A DNA stretch of 64,000 bases from Anseranas semipalmata. Lineage: Eukaryota > Chordata > Aves > Anseriformes > Anseranatidae. A program made the translations under genes and the position numbers. The stretch covers positions 58,879 through 122,878 of the forward strand of contig VXAA01004018.1 in assembly GCA_013399115.1 (NCBI GenBank), read 5' to 3'. Shown here piece after piece: positions 10,323 through 22,226 of this stretch (position 1 is the first letter of the stretch; each line of letters begins with the position of its first letter). The notes under the pieces are model-generated. The model was not told the origin of the DNA. It did no database searches and saw nothing but the letters and a program-made list of their open reading frames with translations.

Positions 10323-13300
10323 GTGCAGTGGAGTGGCAGATAATAAATCATACACAATGAAAACAAAGAGTGAACCAAGCCGTCCCAGAAGCTATATGGA
10401 GGCAATCCGTCCGTCATCAGCCTGCAGGTTACAACCCAGGTGTTAACAGGGCAGTATATTTATTACCTCATTATTATTTGCAGTAAGTCAGTCCAGCCTT
10501 TAATTAATGCCCTCCTCTCTTCCCCCAGCCGTTGGCCACAATGTTTTCTTGGAGCGTATGTTTATAAAACGACATACTGTGCTCAGAAGGGAAATTTAGA
10601 AGTGTCTGTATGAAGCCTGCCTGGCATCCTAACTGCTGCTGTGAAAACTCACGGTGTACATGGCTGATGGGCTGAGAATTGCCAGAGTACCACCTTGTCA
10701 CGTGCCTGATTGTTTTGGCCACTGAATTCCTTTAAAAGTGTGTGTGTGTGTATAGACATAAATCCTACTGCCTTTCCACTCCCTGCGCCTTCAGTGGGAG
10801 CTCTCATTTAAGGCATTTTTATACACCGTTCAGTTCCCTTTCTGCAGGAAAGTAGCTGTATACCTCATGAAATTCAGCTGATACAATGGAGGTGCTCTAA
10901 GCTAATGTTTAGCAGTTGTAAAAAATATTCCTCCCACTTCCCTAAAAAAAAAGATTCTCCGTTCACCTCTGTTACCTGGTGAAGAGAGAAATTACTGTGC
11001 AATTCTGTAATCATACAGCTACAATCATGCTGAGGGGGCCTCTGTAATGTCATTTAAGTCCAAGGGTAGTGTCCTTCTCATAGTGCTCCCTCATGAAGAA
11101 AAACATGCCAGTACGTCCTGCATGGGCTGGTAAAGTGAAACTTGAATACAAATTACTGGGGTGCTTCCGTTCTCATTGATTCAAGTGCATGTTTAAGATG
11201 AAAATTCAGAATTCAGTGATTTATCATTTCCTAGACTCAATTTTAAGGTATTACCTCAGTTTCCTAGAGGGCATAAGAGAAAATTTGAAGTGGAAAGTAC
11301 CTTTAAATGCATATGCCTCCAAGCACATGCTCTCTGCGTCATTTCTGTATAAATGTAGGAAAATATGTCTGAATCAGGACTTTTATTAATATAGTAAATT
11401 TTAGTCCAGGGAAATTAGATTTTAGAATTTCATACTTCAGAGTAGCAAGGGGGGGTGAGGAAGCCCTCATGACTGAGTGATGAAGGCAAAACTAATGAAA
11501 ACATAGGCTGGAAGAATGTCACAACGTAGCAGGATGGTTATTGCCGTCATTGTCACCAGTAACTGTGAACACTTCATAGGGCATCAGCAGCCAGGGGAGT
11601 GAGGTGGGAAGAGCCGAGAGCCCCTTCTCCCCTTCTGTGCCCCTCCGGTGAGGCAAACGTCCCCTGGAGCTCAGGATGCTCCTTGGTTGGTGTCGTTGGA
11701 ACATACACTCCTGCGAGAGTCCACTGAGATCCCTGGTGCCATGTGGCTGCTTTGCCTAAGTGTGCATCATATAATAACTCCTAACTCACTTAGTCAGCTG
11801 TTTGATTGTGTTTTTTTTTTAATCAAATTTCTTGAATAAAAGCATTTTTAGTGATTTGTGTCAGCTTACTGAAAGTACTTTTCGCCTTCCTACACAGCTC
11901 TGTATATAAAAACCGTTTCCAAGCTTAGAGAAATGAGTATGTGCATTAATGGTAACACAGCACAGCACTTCCGTTTATGACAACAGGGTATGTTCAGTTT
12001 TTCCCAGACAATATCAGTCTGTCATTCTTGGAGAGGATACTGTAAGCATAATCCATCCAGAGACAGCTCTTCCAGTTTCCGAAGTTTATTGTTAATGAGG
12101 ATGCACATAGGATGTAATCACTGGCAGGAGCCTCTGCTTCGGGGTACAGCGAGGCCAGCAGACAAGTGAGCAGCCAATTTTATCTGGCTGTTCACTCTCT
12201 CTTTTATCAGAGCTGTTTGGCTGGGGTTCAGGGGTGTTAGAGGGAGCTGCGGCGGCTTTGGCTTGTGGAGTTGAGTGACAAGGTGTGAGAGGACATGAGA
12301 CAAAGCCTAAGAGCAGCAAATACTACGTGTTGAGAGAGGCAGCTTCGCATTTCACTGCAAAAGCTGAAGTGGTTTTGGTTTTTTTCAAACACTAAGGACT
12401 ACTGGCAGACCTTTGCTAAAGAGATATAGGAAGGCATTGTTCCAGTAGGGCTGGTCAAAACTAGCATCCGTTTGTAATAGCCTGTATAACCTCATTAATT
12501 TGAAGATGTTTTGCTGCCAGTGTGACATGGCTTCAGCAGGCTGCTACCACAGAATAAAACAGAAAGAAAATCATGTGAGCAGTGATTATTTATGGCAGGT
12601 GCAGCATGTTTCCAGTGGGTTGTGGAAGATTTTTGGTGTCAGAAGGGAAAAACTATTTAGCAGCCAGGCATTGTGGGAATTTGAGACTTCTCATTGCCTG
12701 CTTTAGTAGATTAAGTGTTTAGTTATCTGCAACTCCTGGTGAAGTCCTTGACAGCATGTGGCACAAAGTACCTGAGCCCCGAAGGAACAGTCACATTGTG
12801 ACGTGTATTAGATCAATGTTCCTTGCACCACTTACGTGGGAGTTGTGCATTGCTGCCGGCTCTGCGCAAGTGGCGAAGGACATATCTACAGCATGCAACG
12901 GGACATGCGTCGGAAGCTGGAGATAAGTGAGCTCGAGGATGGGTTGTGTGCATGAGATGGATTGCAGAGCTACGCTGACAAGAGCTATACAGTTCCAGAG
13001 ACATTGCAGCCACTGCTAGCTCAGGTGTCCATGCCCGCCATGCTTCTGCACAGAGTTGGGCTGGAAGAGGATGCATGCATCAATGTATTTGTTGGTTTTT
13101 GTTGGCAAGTGAGCCAACAGTCATTACAAGCCAAATTCCTATACTGTGTCAGGCAGTCACTGAAGACAGAGCCTATTATCGCTTTTATTAACCTTTTCCA
13201 AATGATGTGATAGCTCCAGATTCCTTCTGTCATCTGGCCCCAGGAGGACTACTGGTAAGAGGCAGTCACTGTTGGAGCCAGGGTTGGAATTCAGGTGTCG

Positions 13301-13620
13301 TTGGCACAAGTGTCCACCTCACCTCATGAGGATCAGGTTGACTTTGCAACTGTGACCCCATGTTACAGTGGCAAAGACCTTCTTTCATCTAGCCGTGTGA
13401 AAGTCAGCAGCTCCTCAAAGCCTCAACTTCTTTCTCTTGATCTGAAATGTTGTCATCTTTCTGTGGAAAAAATTAGTTTTGGAACTTGATTTTGGTAGTG
13501 TCTGTCTCCAGGCTGCAGTGATGACACAGTACGTGTTCAGTCATCTTCACCCTTTAAAGTGTCATTTTTAAAATGTGTTGGATCAACTGTGTTTGTTTTT
13601 TTTTCTTTTATCCTGTGCAG

Positions 13621-13772
13621 TGTTTGAAAATAAAGATAAGATTGTGATCATCATGGAGTATGCAAGCAAAGGAGAGTTGTATGATTACATCAGTGAGAGG
13701 CGGCGACTGAGCGAAAGAGAGACAAGACACTTCTTCCGACAAATAGTCTCTGCTGTACATTACTGCCACAAG
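13621..13772 (+). CDS. NUAK1: NUAK1 exon 3: hinge and C-lobe start, residues 121-171
   Basis: This 152-nt exon follows a T-rich tract and TGTGCAG, and ends at AAG|GTGAGC in phase 0. It completes the V121 codon and encodes the end of the N-lobe, the hinge and the first C-lobe helices. [17 protein letters not shown] carries the gatekeeper M132 and hinge residues E133-A135, which bind the adenine ring. Then come the linker [15 protein letters not shown] and [11 protein letters not shown], the helix alphaE leading to the catalytic loop. The sequence is the usual one for AMPK-related kinases, with no insertion. Exons 2 and 3 join cleanly (ITIYE-V-FENKDK). Confidence 0.97.
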
Positions 13773-15042
13773 GTGAGCAAAGGATTCGATATAAAAAAAT
13801 GCTAGTTGAAGGCTGAGTAGTGATTATATTTCAAAGCATGTCTGAGGCAACAGCATTCATTATTAAGTATGACAGCATGTGATTATATCAGTACACCAGA
13901 AGAGTGAAAGTGCTACAGTAGTTCTCTGCCTGCTTTTAAAGACTAAGGATGTTTTTCCGTGTTACGGCATACTACCACCCACTCCCTTACATTAGCCCTA
14001 CATCCCATTTTTCCCTTGGAAATAATTCTCCTGACATAAAAAAATAATTAACAACATTAACTAGAAAAGGCATCCCATAGAAATTCTAGACCACTAATAT
14101 TAATATATGCAAATGAATTATATTTACAATTTCAGTATGCAAGTGAACAACTTTAGAATAGGAGATAAAATATATAAAAGCAAAACAGGCTGGAGAAAGC
14201 TATGAGTGTCCAGCTTTAGCATGTACTCACTCTGGATAGTCAGAAATAACTTTTCCAGATGTAGTAGGAGCACTAGAAAGATACCCTTTGCTAATGGCTT
14301 TATCCATTATGGTACCCACTAGAATGACAATGTAAGCAATTAAACCCAAAGTAACTGACTGGCTGTCATCATGGACCTTTTATCCCTGCTTATGAACCAG
14401 CTGCACAGAGCCAAAAGTTGCATGAGGCTAAAGGCAATGAGCAGCTAACACAGCCTTTTATTTGAATTCTTAAACGTTTTAATCTCCATTTGAATTCTGA
14501 TAAACAAGGCAGGTTTTCCAAGTCCTCACTGTGAAGCACTGAAAAGCTGCAGTGGCCTTCTTGGCGCAGTTAATTTTTCCCAAATTTCTTTAAAGAAGTC
14601 TCTGACCTAAACCCAGCTTGTTCTTTTCCATCCCTAACATTTACAGTCTTTTAGGATTTTAACTCCCCTGATCCACACGGCTGCACATTGGAGGAACGAG
14701 AGCTTTTGTAAGGACTAACGTCATTGACAGATATTGTTTTCTGGTGCCTGGGAAGAATATATTGCTTTCACGCAGTGGGGGCAAGATCCGGGCTGGAATT
14801 AAGTTCTGAAAAGACCCCCCCCCTCCCGCTGTTTTACAGGCTTTGTGGGAGGACAGATTCCAGTCATTCTTCCCTTAACCACACACCAAGTGACTAATAC
14901 ATCGCCTGTCACTAGTCACTGGGCCGTGAGTGTTATGACAGTGAAATCAGCCCTGAAATGCAGATGCAAAGACCACCCTGCCAGCTCACCTTTAATTTGA
15001 CCAATATTTTCTTATATTCTGTTTTTTCCTTCCTTATTTCAG
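13773..15042 (+). other. NUAK1: NUAK1 intron 3
   Basis: This 1.27-kb intron has the donor GTGAGC and the acceptor CCTTATTTCAG. It is AT-rich with no recognisable gene or recent repeat. A C-run lies near 14815-14826. Nothing else stands out. Confidence 0.93.
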
Positions 15043-15108
15043 AACGGTGTTGTCCACAGGGACCTAAAATTGGAAAACATCCTTCTTGATGACAATTTTA
15101 ATATTAAG
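15043..15108 (+). CDS. NUAK1: NUAK1 exon 4: catalytic loop, residues 172-193
   Basis: This 66-nt exon is 22 codons, with phase 0 at both ends. It encodes the catalytic loop, VVHRDLKLEN, with the HRD aspartate D178 as catalytic base, K180, and N183 for Mg2+ coordination. It ends with ILLDDNFNIK. Its short length and symmetric phase mean that skipping it would keep frame but remove the catalytic residues, giving a dead kinase. The downstream donor is AAG|GTAGGA. Confidence 0.97.
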
Positions 15109-18100
15109 GTAGGATTCTTTCTCTCAGCTTCTCGGAATGGATTTGCATGTTTTGTAACATTTTTATCCAAGGTATTAGAAGAGCCAGTGTTATGGCAACA
15201 GCTACTAAGCAACAGCATCTGGCAAGAGGCTCAGGGGTTTGGAGGTTGGGGAAAGAGCACCGCTGGTGACGAGTCATACATGCTAAATGAAGCTGTGCAT
15301 AATTTGGGGGAGAAGGCCCTGTTCTTCCACCCGAAGACCACAATTCACAAAGCAGTATCTATTTACTGGTAGGAAACAGCAGAGTATTTTGTGCAAATGA
15401 GTTTATTTTACAAATGGTATTATTGCTGGCTGCTGCTGGGGCTAGACAAAAAACTCTCCTGGTCTACAGGGTTCAAGTGCCTCCTACAGAACACTCCGAA
15501 TGTCCTTTTGATCATGGCTGGAAAATAAGCAAATAGAATTTCAAAATAAACCTAGTAAAGCACGTGTGCTTCATTAGGAAATGGCCTTGGAACTCTAGAC
15601 ACAAACGTATACTTTGGATAGTCATGTCAGTGATGTCATTTCCATGTCATTTCTCCCCAGTGAAAGCATGGGAATGACCTTTTTTCCCTTTTTCTTCCAT
15701 TTTTCCTAAAAGCTGCAACACAAAGATAAATAATGCAGGGATTAGTGAAGATTCCGGGTGGCTGAACATGTTTCACTTTCAACTTTGTTCCTCCCTGGCT
15801 AGCTGGGTGTGAGAGTGGCTGGGTGCACTGATCTGCAGACAAACAGACGGAGCCAAGGATGCCAAAGAGTTTCTTCTGACTCTTGCGCATCCTTGCTTAC
15901 TTAACAAAGCAAAGCAATCATGGAGCTGTCTGCATAGCCAACTATCTAAATAGCCTGGATTTTCATTTTTTTCTCTGCTGAAAGTCCTGAGGCTGCATTC
16001 ACTGCCTTCTGCTTTACGCTGGAGAGATTGTCTTCATTTTAAGCTGATGTGCAATGGAAATGGAAAGTAGCATATGGTAGCTGCCATCTGTGTAACACTG
16101 ATGACAGAAGCTAACTTGGATCAACCGGTGGATTAAAGACACATAAATATGCGGTTTCCAAAAATAGGCTTTTACAGAAGGCCCATCCAATGCAGTGCTT
16201 GGACATTTTGCTGTTAACATCCCGTGTCAGAGCAAACCTCTCTGCTTCTGCTCCTGCAGTGTCGCTCCCTGCGGCAGCCCCAGATGGTCTCAGCAGCGCT
16301 GAAAACAAAAAGTAGCCTTTCTAGGACATTGTATACGAAACAGGCTTCCGCAGGCAGGATGACCTTTCTTTCCACATTACGCACCAAACTATCTTCCCAG
16401 CTAATCAGGGAATTCTTGAGAGAAAAGAGGAATTTGGGGAATTCGCTAGCTGCGGTGGCCTGGATCTCGGCACTGTAGTCTTCATATGCAAAACCAATCA
16501 CTTCCCCAAGCCTCTGGGGAGCTGTGCTTTGTCAAAAGGCTCAGCAGCCTCCCCTGTCTTCTTTATGGGAGTCTGATCTTCCTGCGGGGGCGAGTGGGAG
16601 GATGGGGACCCAGGGGCTGCAGAACCACAGCTATATTTCAGCTGCCATAGAGACGGGCGCTGCTGTGCCAAGAAATTCAGGTGGCTGCAACTCCAGTCAT
16701 TTGGACTCATCTTTTTCGTGAAGGCTTCCCTTTCCTGAACTAAATTGTGTTTAAGCTGCCATGTGGGTATTTTGTATATTTCCAGCCTTTCCCCAGTTAC
16801 TTTGCTGCAGGGCACAGCTCAGTGGACAAGGCTGCCTTGCGTGGATGGGTGGCTGCAGGCTCTCTTGCTATCCCCCACTAACAGTATCCGCGAAGCGTCA
16901 TGAAGCTAATAAATAAACTGAGCTTGGGAAGCAGTTTGTATTTTGTGCATCTCACTAGCAATAGTGTTTGAACATGGGTTGCTTCAAGAGGTGACTTTTT
17001 GTATCGTTTTCCTTTTTCTCCCTTCTGTCTTTTTTTTACACCTTTCCTACCTCGTGATTAAGATCAGCGTTGAATACTTGATGTTAAACATACTGCTGCT
17101 ATTTCCTTGATACTGAAGCCTTGAATACATTACTGTGGTTTCTGTGTTACTTGCACAGAATTTTACTTCCCGCTTTTTCTTTGTTTCACTAAATAGTAAC
17201 CGTTGGCAAGGAAACACATATGGAGCTGTAAATTATTTATTAGGAGCAAATCTATCAGGTCCTGATTCTGAGATTATTTGTATAGTTTATTCTTATATCT
17301 GGTTTATTCAGGCGGAAGAAGAGAAATATGCAGTTTGGGGGATGGTATTGACTGATGGCTTCAAATACTCAGTGGAAGACATTTTCTAGAAATGGAGTGA
17401 TAGTCTTATCTGTACTTCTCCAGTATTTACATTTCATTCAGTGGATTACAAGGCACTTACAAAATCGGCAGTTTGATTTTAAGAATGACAAAATGAGAGG
17501 AATCCCTTTGTTCCTGGGTGCAGTGTGCAATTGAAAACATGTTTCTGAAGAATCCAATGATCTATACACTATGGTATATAGAAACATGTCATAGTAATAT
17601 GAGGACAAAATTAATAAGATATGGTAAAATTAGATCCATGTATCGCAACTCAAGCAGTACTTTCAGGACAGGAAATAAAGAGGACAATTAATCCATCAGA
17701 AATTATTAGCCAACCTAAAAGGGCCCAACCCATTTTACATGATACTACAGTAACTTGGAAACCATTCGTAAATTTTAGCTATATAAATGAAGGTCATGAA
17801 ACGATGTTTGCAAACATAATTAGCTTTTTTTCTTAAGTTAAAATAGTGAGTAAAAGTCTCTGGAAACAGCTGTGTTGAAGTACAGCAACTAGGAAACACC
17901 AGTGTCTGAAAGCTGACAAAAAATTACAAGTTTTGAAGATTTCTGCAGGTCCACAGACCAGACCTGGAGGGCGATGAGGGGAAGAAAGTGATTTGATCTG
18001 TGTTATGTAGTTATGTTTTTCAGGGACTTGGTGTACGTGGCAATATTTCCTGCAAACCATTACTTAAAACCCTTAAATGCAGCAAACACAAATAAATAAA

Positions 18101-20208
18101 ATGAGTTTTAAACACTCATGAGACTGAACATGCACACAGATCTGTGGGGTACAAAGGTTTCATCCAGCCAATGAATCAAACGATATCTTGCCTTTCTCCC
18201 CAGATATACACCCAACTGTGGCATTTTCATACTATCAAGAGGATATCATCTTTCATAATCCTAACGCAGCTGGGGCGGGCAGGGTTAGACAGGTAGCAGG
18301 GCTAAGGCAGCAGGGCTAAGGCAGCCCCAGAGCACCGCAAGAGCTGCCTTGAGCTGGTGAATTAGAGAGCTGTCTGTGGGAAGAGGTTCACACCAGCTTT
18401 AGGCGCCTGCCTTTTGTGGTCTTAAAAAAAACCTTCTGGTGGTGAATCCTTTCTTTTCTCCATTAGTCTTAAAGGGACTGAGAAGCTAGTTTTTGGTTCT
18501 CTCTAGGGATGACTTTAGTAGAAGAACTAGTAATGGGGCGAGGGTGTAGTTGCCTCCATTAGCCCGTAGCTGCTGCAGACGGCGTGATGAGGACCACGTG
18601 TCTCCCGTGCAGCACTGCAGCTCTTCCCCAGCACTTAAATCCCCCAAACTGCGTGCAGGGAGCTGGAGAGAAACTGCTGCCTCTTGCTATCCAAATGCTG
18701 TGTCTCTGCCCTGTGCCACAAGCTACCCCCAGGGATGCCGCTGTCACGCTGCCTGGCGCAATGGAGAGAGCCTCCTCGTTCACAGCAAGGCTGTGGCGGC
18801 TCCTGGACTGGGAACTGCACCTAAAATAGATGTCTAGCAGAGCTTGACGCAAACTGTAGGATCAGCCCCAAAATGGTAGAAGGAGAGAAAAATGCAAGTA
18901 TAATAGTAACATAATCCTACTAACTACACTTTCTCTTGGGCTGGTAAGGGGACACCAATCAGACTAACCACTGAGAACCCATGAGGGTTTCGTATGTGCA
19001 GAGTAAGTATATGTAATTGGGATTTACCTCGCTGGAAGTCTTACCTAGTGCAAATACATTTCATTTGCTTTAAGAGACTTAATTATTTTTTGTCTACGGT
19101 ACAAAGAGACAGATTCTTAAGTGGGGCAAAACTGACAATTTCCATAAGTGCAAAACCTCATGGAATTTATAGTCCACGCTTAAACAATAAATTACATCTG
19201 GTTGATCACAGTAACAGTAAATATGAAACATTCACCTCCTGAAGCAAGGGGAATAAAGCCCCCTTCCCAGCTCCTCCCAATTTAGGAAGTTTTTTGACTT
19301 GATGCCTTAGTTCCATTTAAGTGCCAAGAACATGAAGTCATGTTGGCTTCTATTAATCTTGTTTTGGGGGGCATGACAGTTTTAATGGGAAAAGCTGATA
19401 AACATCAGTCTGTGAGTATGGGAGTGGACTGTAACATAAATACTCTTTTCCTGAATGGTCAAAATGAAAACATAAATGCCCAAGTCTGAGAGTTTCTTGG
19501 TGTGAACAATGGTATGTGTATCCCTATATATATTCATGCACATCTACATGCATTTTATACATTCCATGGTGTTAAGGGAATGTATTTTCTTAAGGAATCA
19601 CACTGTGCAGTGTCTGTCCTTGTCTTAGCTGCATCCTGAACTAAAATAAAACTCAATGACCAGCACAAAGTTTCAATGCTGAAATGATCCCATTCTTCCC
19701 CTGATTGACAGGGCACACTTCATAGGGCTTAAAACCAACTTCCTGCAAGCCAGTCAGGGTGACTTGATAAGAAAGTGGAATTTAGAGCAATTAAGTGCAA
19801 TCTGAGCCATGAGAATATGTTTGCAGACTGCAATTGTACACCAGCTGTTTTCAATGACATTCCAGCCATACAATGATGATTTTACAAACCACATTTATTT
19901 AAGGGTTGAATTTTTCTGCAGTGGGTTGATAATATGCTGTTTGGGGGACTGAACGAATTCAAGCTATGAATGGACATGGTGAGATGAATTAACATTAATG
20001 AACAGGAATCAGCTGCTCTTTGAGCAAGATATTGTGAGTCCAAATTGTCAGTGGAACACCTGCACACACAGAACATAAAACAGGAGAGGGTGAAGTATGT
20101 AACCTCATATTTGCTCTGTGACTTAAAAAATTTTTTGTGAAAATGATATTTTAAAATAAAGTTTATATTTTTAACATAAAAGTATATCTGTATATATAGA
20201 TAGATAGG

Positions 20209-20247
20209 TATTTATGGATATACATATGTTCACTTTATCCATAAATA
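20209..20247. repeat. 12-bp perfect inverted repeat (AT-rich hairpin)
   Basis: TATTTATGGATA (20209-20220) and TATCCATAAATA (20236-20247) are perfect reverse complements around a 15-nt loop. They sit in a long AT-rich stretch containing GATA and TATA tracts in intron 4. Chance folding of AT-rich DNA is the simplest reading. Confidence 0.6.
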
Positions 20248-20878
20248 TATTTTTAGTGTGGTAAGGAAAGAAAATTGGGAACTTCAGTCCATACATCACC
20301 AGCTTTGTTACTTCAGTCTCGACTATGACATTTTTTGGTCTAGTTTGGATAGTTCATAGAGGCAAAGACTTTATGTCTCCCAAGAGTTCGCTAGACATTG
20401 CAATTAAACAGGTATTAGCAGCAATGGTGATACACATTTTAGAAAGCCAAGAGCAAATGCTGCTGCTGGTAAATCCCTTTCTTTTCTGATCACTTTCTGT
20501 TTTCTTGAATTTTCTCTTGTAATATCAAGTAACCATTGCTTCTTTCTAGGGTTTAATTTCTTTCTGGTAGAAAAGACCTGAATAAGGTGAAGAAAACCTA
20601 GAGAAAGCTCCTGCCTCTTAAAGCTATAAACTGATAATACCTTTTTTATGCCTGTGCTTTATGTCTTTTATATATGTCCTATGTCAATAGTGGGCAGTCA
20701 TAAAAATATCTCCGGGAAGCAGAAACATTTAGGTTTTAAACAAGAGAAAAAATTAGATGTGTTGCTTTCTGCTAGAGAAACAAAGGAAATGCAAAGGTTG
20801 TGGGAGTATTTAGTGTTGCTATCCTCAGCCTTTGTTTTGTAAGAACAAGAACAGAGAATTGAAGTAAACAAATTGTTT

Positions 20879-20970
20879 GGACCTGATCCTGCAATTCCTA
20901 CATGGGCAAGATTCCCAACAGTCTCAAGGGGAGTTTTGTTTGTGTTGGGAAAGCCGGATTTGGACCCATT
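20879..20970. repeat. Ancient 'CCTGATCCTGCAA' repeat fragment
   Basis: GACCTGATCCTGCAATTCCT is followed by CATGGGCAAGATTCCC, CAAGGGGAGTTTTG and CCGGATTTGGACCC. This follows the 'gatcctgcaa... caatgggagttttg... ggatttggccc' layout of old amniote repeats. It is among the clearer copies in the window. Confidence 0.5.
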
Positions 20971-21501
20971 GTTTCCAGTTAGGAACCAGACTTGTGTTTA
21001 TTATCTCATGATAGACATCTCATTTGCTTAACGACTCACATTCCTCAGCTTGGAGCCCCTGAATCCGTGACAGTTAGTGAGTGCCTCACTTTCCCCTGTT
21101 TTCAAGCAGAGCTATGTTCCACATGATTTCAAAAATCGCTTGCTTCTGTAATCTTACACTTAGTTTCCTATGACACGCCTGCCTCACTCCTCCTCTTGGA
21201 TTTAAAGATCTTGGCTTCAGGCTTGCATCTGCAAGATAAGAACAGTAGTACTTTCTGTTTGCTTTCCCCTGGTATTAATGATTGTACAAGATGAAGAGCA
21301 ATCAGTGGACAGTAGTCCAGTGCCTCCCAGTATGAAATTGTCTTTGCAAGCATATGCAATTCATCTAGCAAAAAATTGCTGATTGGTGGTTGTGCTTGGC
21401 AGTGACCTGTCTGTGAATAGAATCAAAGCATCCTTGTTCCTAATCTGGAGGATTTAACTTGGGGACCCTTCTCCTTCTCTAGAAGGCCTTCTAAAAAAGT
21501 C

Positions 21502-21600
21502 ATGAAATCATAGAATAATGGGTTGGCAAGTGAACTTGAGAGGTTATCCATGTTAAGAGCCCTGCCCTACAGCAGGGTCAAGTACAGCTTGGTCCTTCCC
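21502..21600 (-). mobile_element. CR1 LINE 3' fragment upstream of exon 5
   Basis: TGAAATCATAGAATAATGGG is the reverse complement of the CR1 3' terminal CATTATTCTATGATT-type tail. It is followed by GGCAAGTGAACTTGAGAGG and CAGCAGGGTCAAGTA, matching the CR1 3' UTR layout on the minus strand. It is a short, diverged and 5'-truncated copy, with its inner end about 70 bases from the exon 5 acceptor. Confidence 0.75.
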
Positions 21601-21669
21601 ATTGAAGGATTTTCTGTTACATTACGATATTGTTAATGCTACAGAGGCCTTGTGCAATTGTCTTTGCAG

Positions 21670-21789
21670 ATAGCTGATTTTGGACTCTCCAACCTCTATC
21701 ACAAAGACAAATTTCTGCAGACCTTTTGTGGAAGCCCACTGTATGCTTCCCCTGAAATAGTTAATGGACGACCTTACAGAGGCCCAGAG
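21670..21789 (+). CDS. NUAK1: NUAK1 exon 5: DFG, activation loop and substrate lobe, residues 194-233
   Basis: This 120-nt, 40-codon exon has phase 0 at both ends, an acceptor CTTTGCAG and a donor GAG|GTAAGA. It encodes [10 protein letters not shown], where D196 binds Mg2+. A195, just before DFG, is the site of the human inhibitor-resistance change A195T. It also encodes the activation loop [16 protein letters not shown]211 is the LKB1 phosphorylation site, and SPE (220-222) stands in for the usual APE. Activation needs LKB1-STRAD-MO25 phosphorylation of T211, and the surrounding LxTFCGSP context is intact. Confidence 0.97.
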
Positions 21790-22093
21790 GTAAGAAGGGT
21801 CAGTTTTTCAGTGGTGGTATGGGGATATCTTTGATGGTGCTGGTCTTGAGGGTTAGTCTTAATGCTAGTGTTATTGCACATGTGGGTGTGAGTGGGTGTC
21901 TACCATACTGACAGTTCTCGAGCTGCCTTCATTTGCTTTCTTTTGCTTTGCCTGTGGTTAGTCAGATGTTAGATACTGGTTTGCCCATCAGTAGGTGCAG
22001 CTGGATGTGATACTGCTCTTGTGGTGCTAATGGCATGGAGAGTGGTGGGGATCAGCTTTCCTGGGCTTCACACGCATTGTCTCTATATTTCAG
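21790..22093 (+). other. NUAK1: NUAK1 intron 5
   Basis: This short 304-bp intron runs from GTAAGA to CTATATTTCAG. It is G/T-rich with no repeat or gene seen. Confidence 0.95.
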
Positions 22094-22226
22094 GTTGACA
22101 GCTGGGCCCTTGGTGTATTGCTTTACACCCTGGTTTATGGAACGATGCCCTTTGATGGCTTTGATCACAAAAATCTCATCAGGCAGATCAGCAGTGGAGA
22201 ATATCGTGAGCCAACACAGACCTCAG
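22094..22226 (+). CDS. NUAK1: NUAK1 exon 6: C-lobe, residues 234-277 plus first base of D278
   Basis: This 133-nt exon starts in phase 0 and ends one base into the D278 codon. It encodes [20 protein letters not shown], with D235 of helix alphaF, the spine anchor of protein kinases, followed by [20 protein letters not shown]. The donor is CAG|GTATAA, weaker than consensus at positions +4 to +6 but usable. Read-through into intron 6 would stop after a few codons. Confidence 0.97.

Larger units (their letters stand above)
2706..13620 (+). other. NUAK1: NUAK1 intron 2
   Basis: This 10.9-kb intron runs from the donor GTTAGT to the acceptor TATCCTGTGCAG behind a T-rich tract. I see no gene in it. 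It holds a CTTC microsatellite (3518-3538), a pair of 88-bp repeats (3102 and 5245), decayed ancient repeats (4742, 5918, 6249), a T16 run (7139-7154), an AT-rich TAAA tract (8072-8105), a CpG-dense patch (about 9915-10322) and a short GT run near 10738-10752. A 168-codon open frame at 3369-3875 and several near 9.4-10.4 kb have no domains and overlap low-complexity or GC-rich DNA, so they are not called as genes. Confidence 0.93.
15109..21669 (+). other. NUAK1: NUAK1 intron 4
   Basis: This 6.56-kb intron runs from the donor GTAGGA to the acceptor TTGTCTTTGCAG. It contains no recognised gene. It holds a small exact duplication of a GCAGGGCTAAGG word (about 18297-18322), a moderately GC-rich stretch at 18565-18840, an inverted repeat at 20209-20247, an ancient repeat fragment at 20879, and a CR1 3' end at about 21502-21600 that stops about 70 bases before exon 5. 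Open frames of up to about 105 codons at 16.2-16.8 kb and 18.5-18.85 kb have no domain content. Confidence 0.93.

Noticed and set aside
9448..10417. Cluster of overlapping open frames near the CpG patch
   Set aside because: High GC removes stop codons on both strands. No frame shows domains, and the frames overlap one another on opposite strands.
18297..18322. Exact short duplication of GCAGGGCTAAGG
   Set aside because: Two adjacent copies of a 14-base word in intron 4 are a typical slippage product, with nothing else around them.
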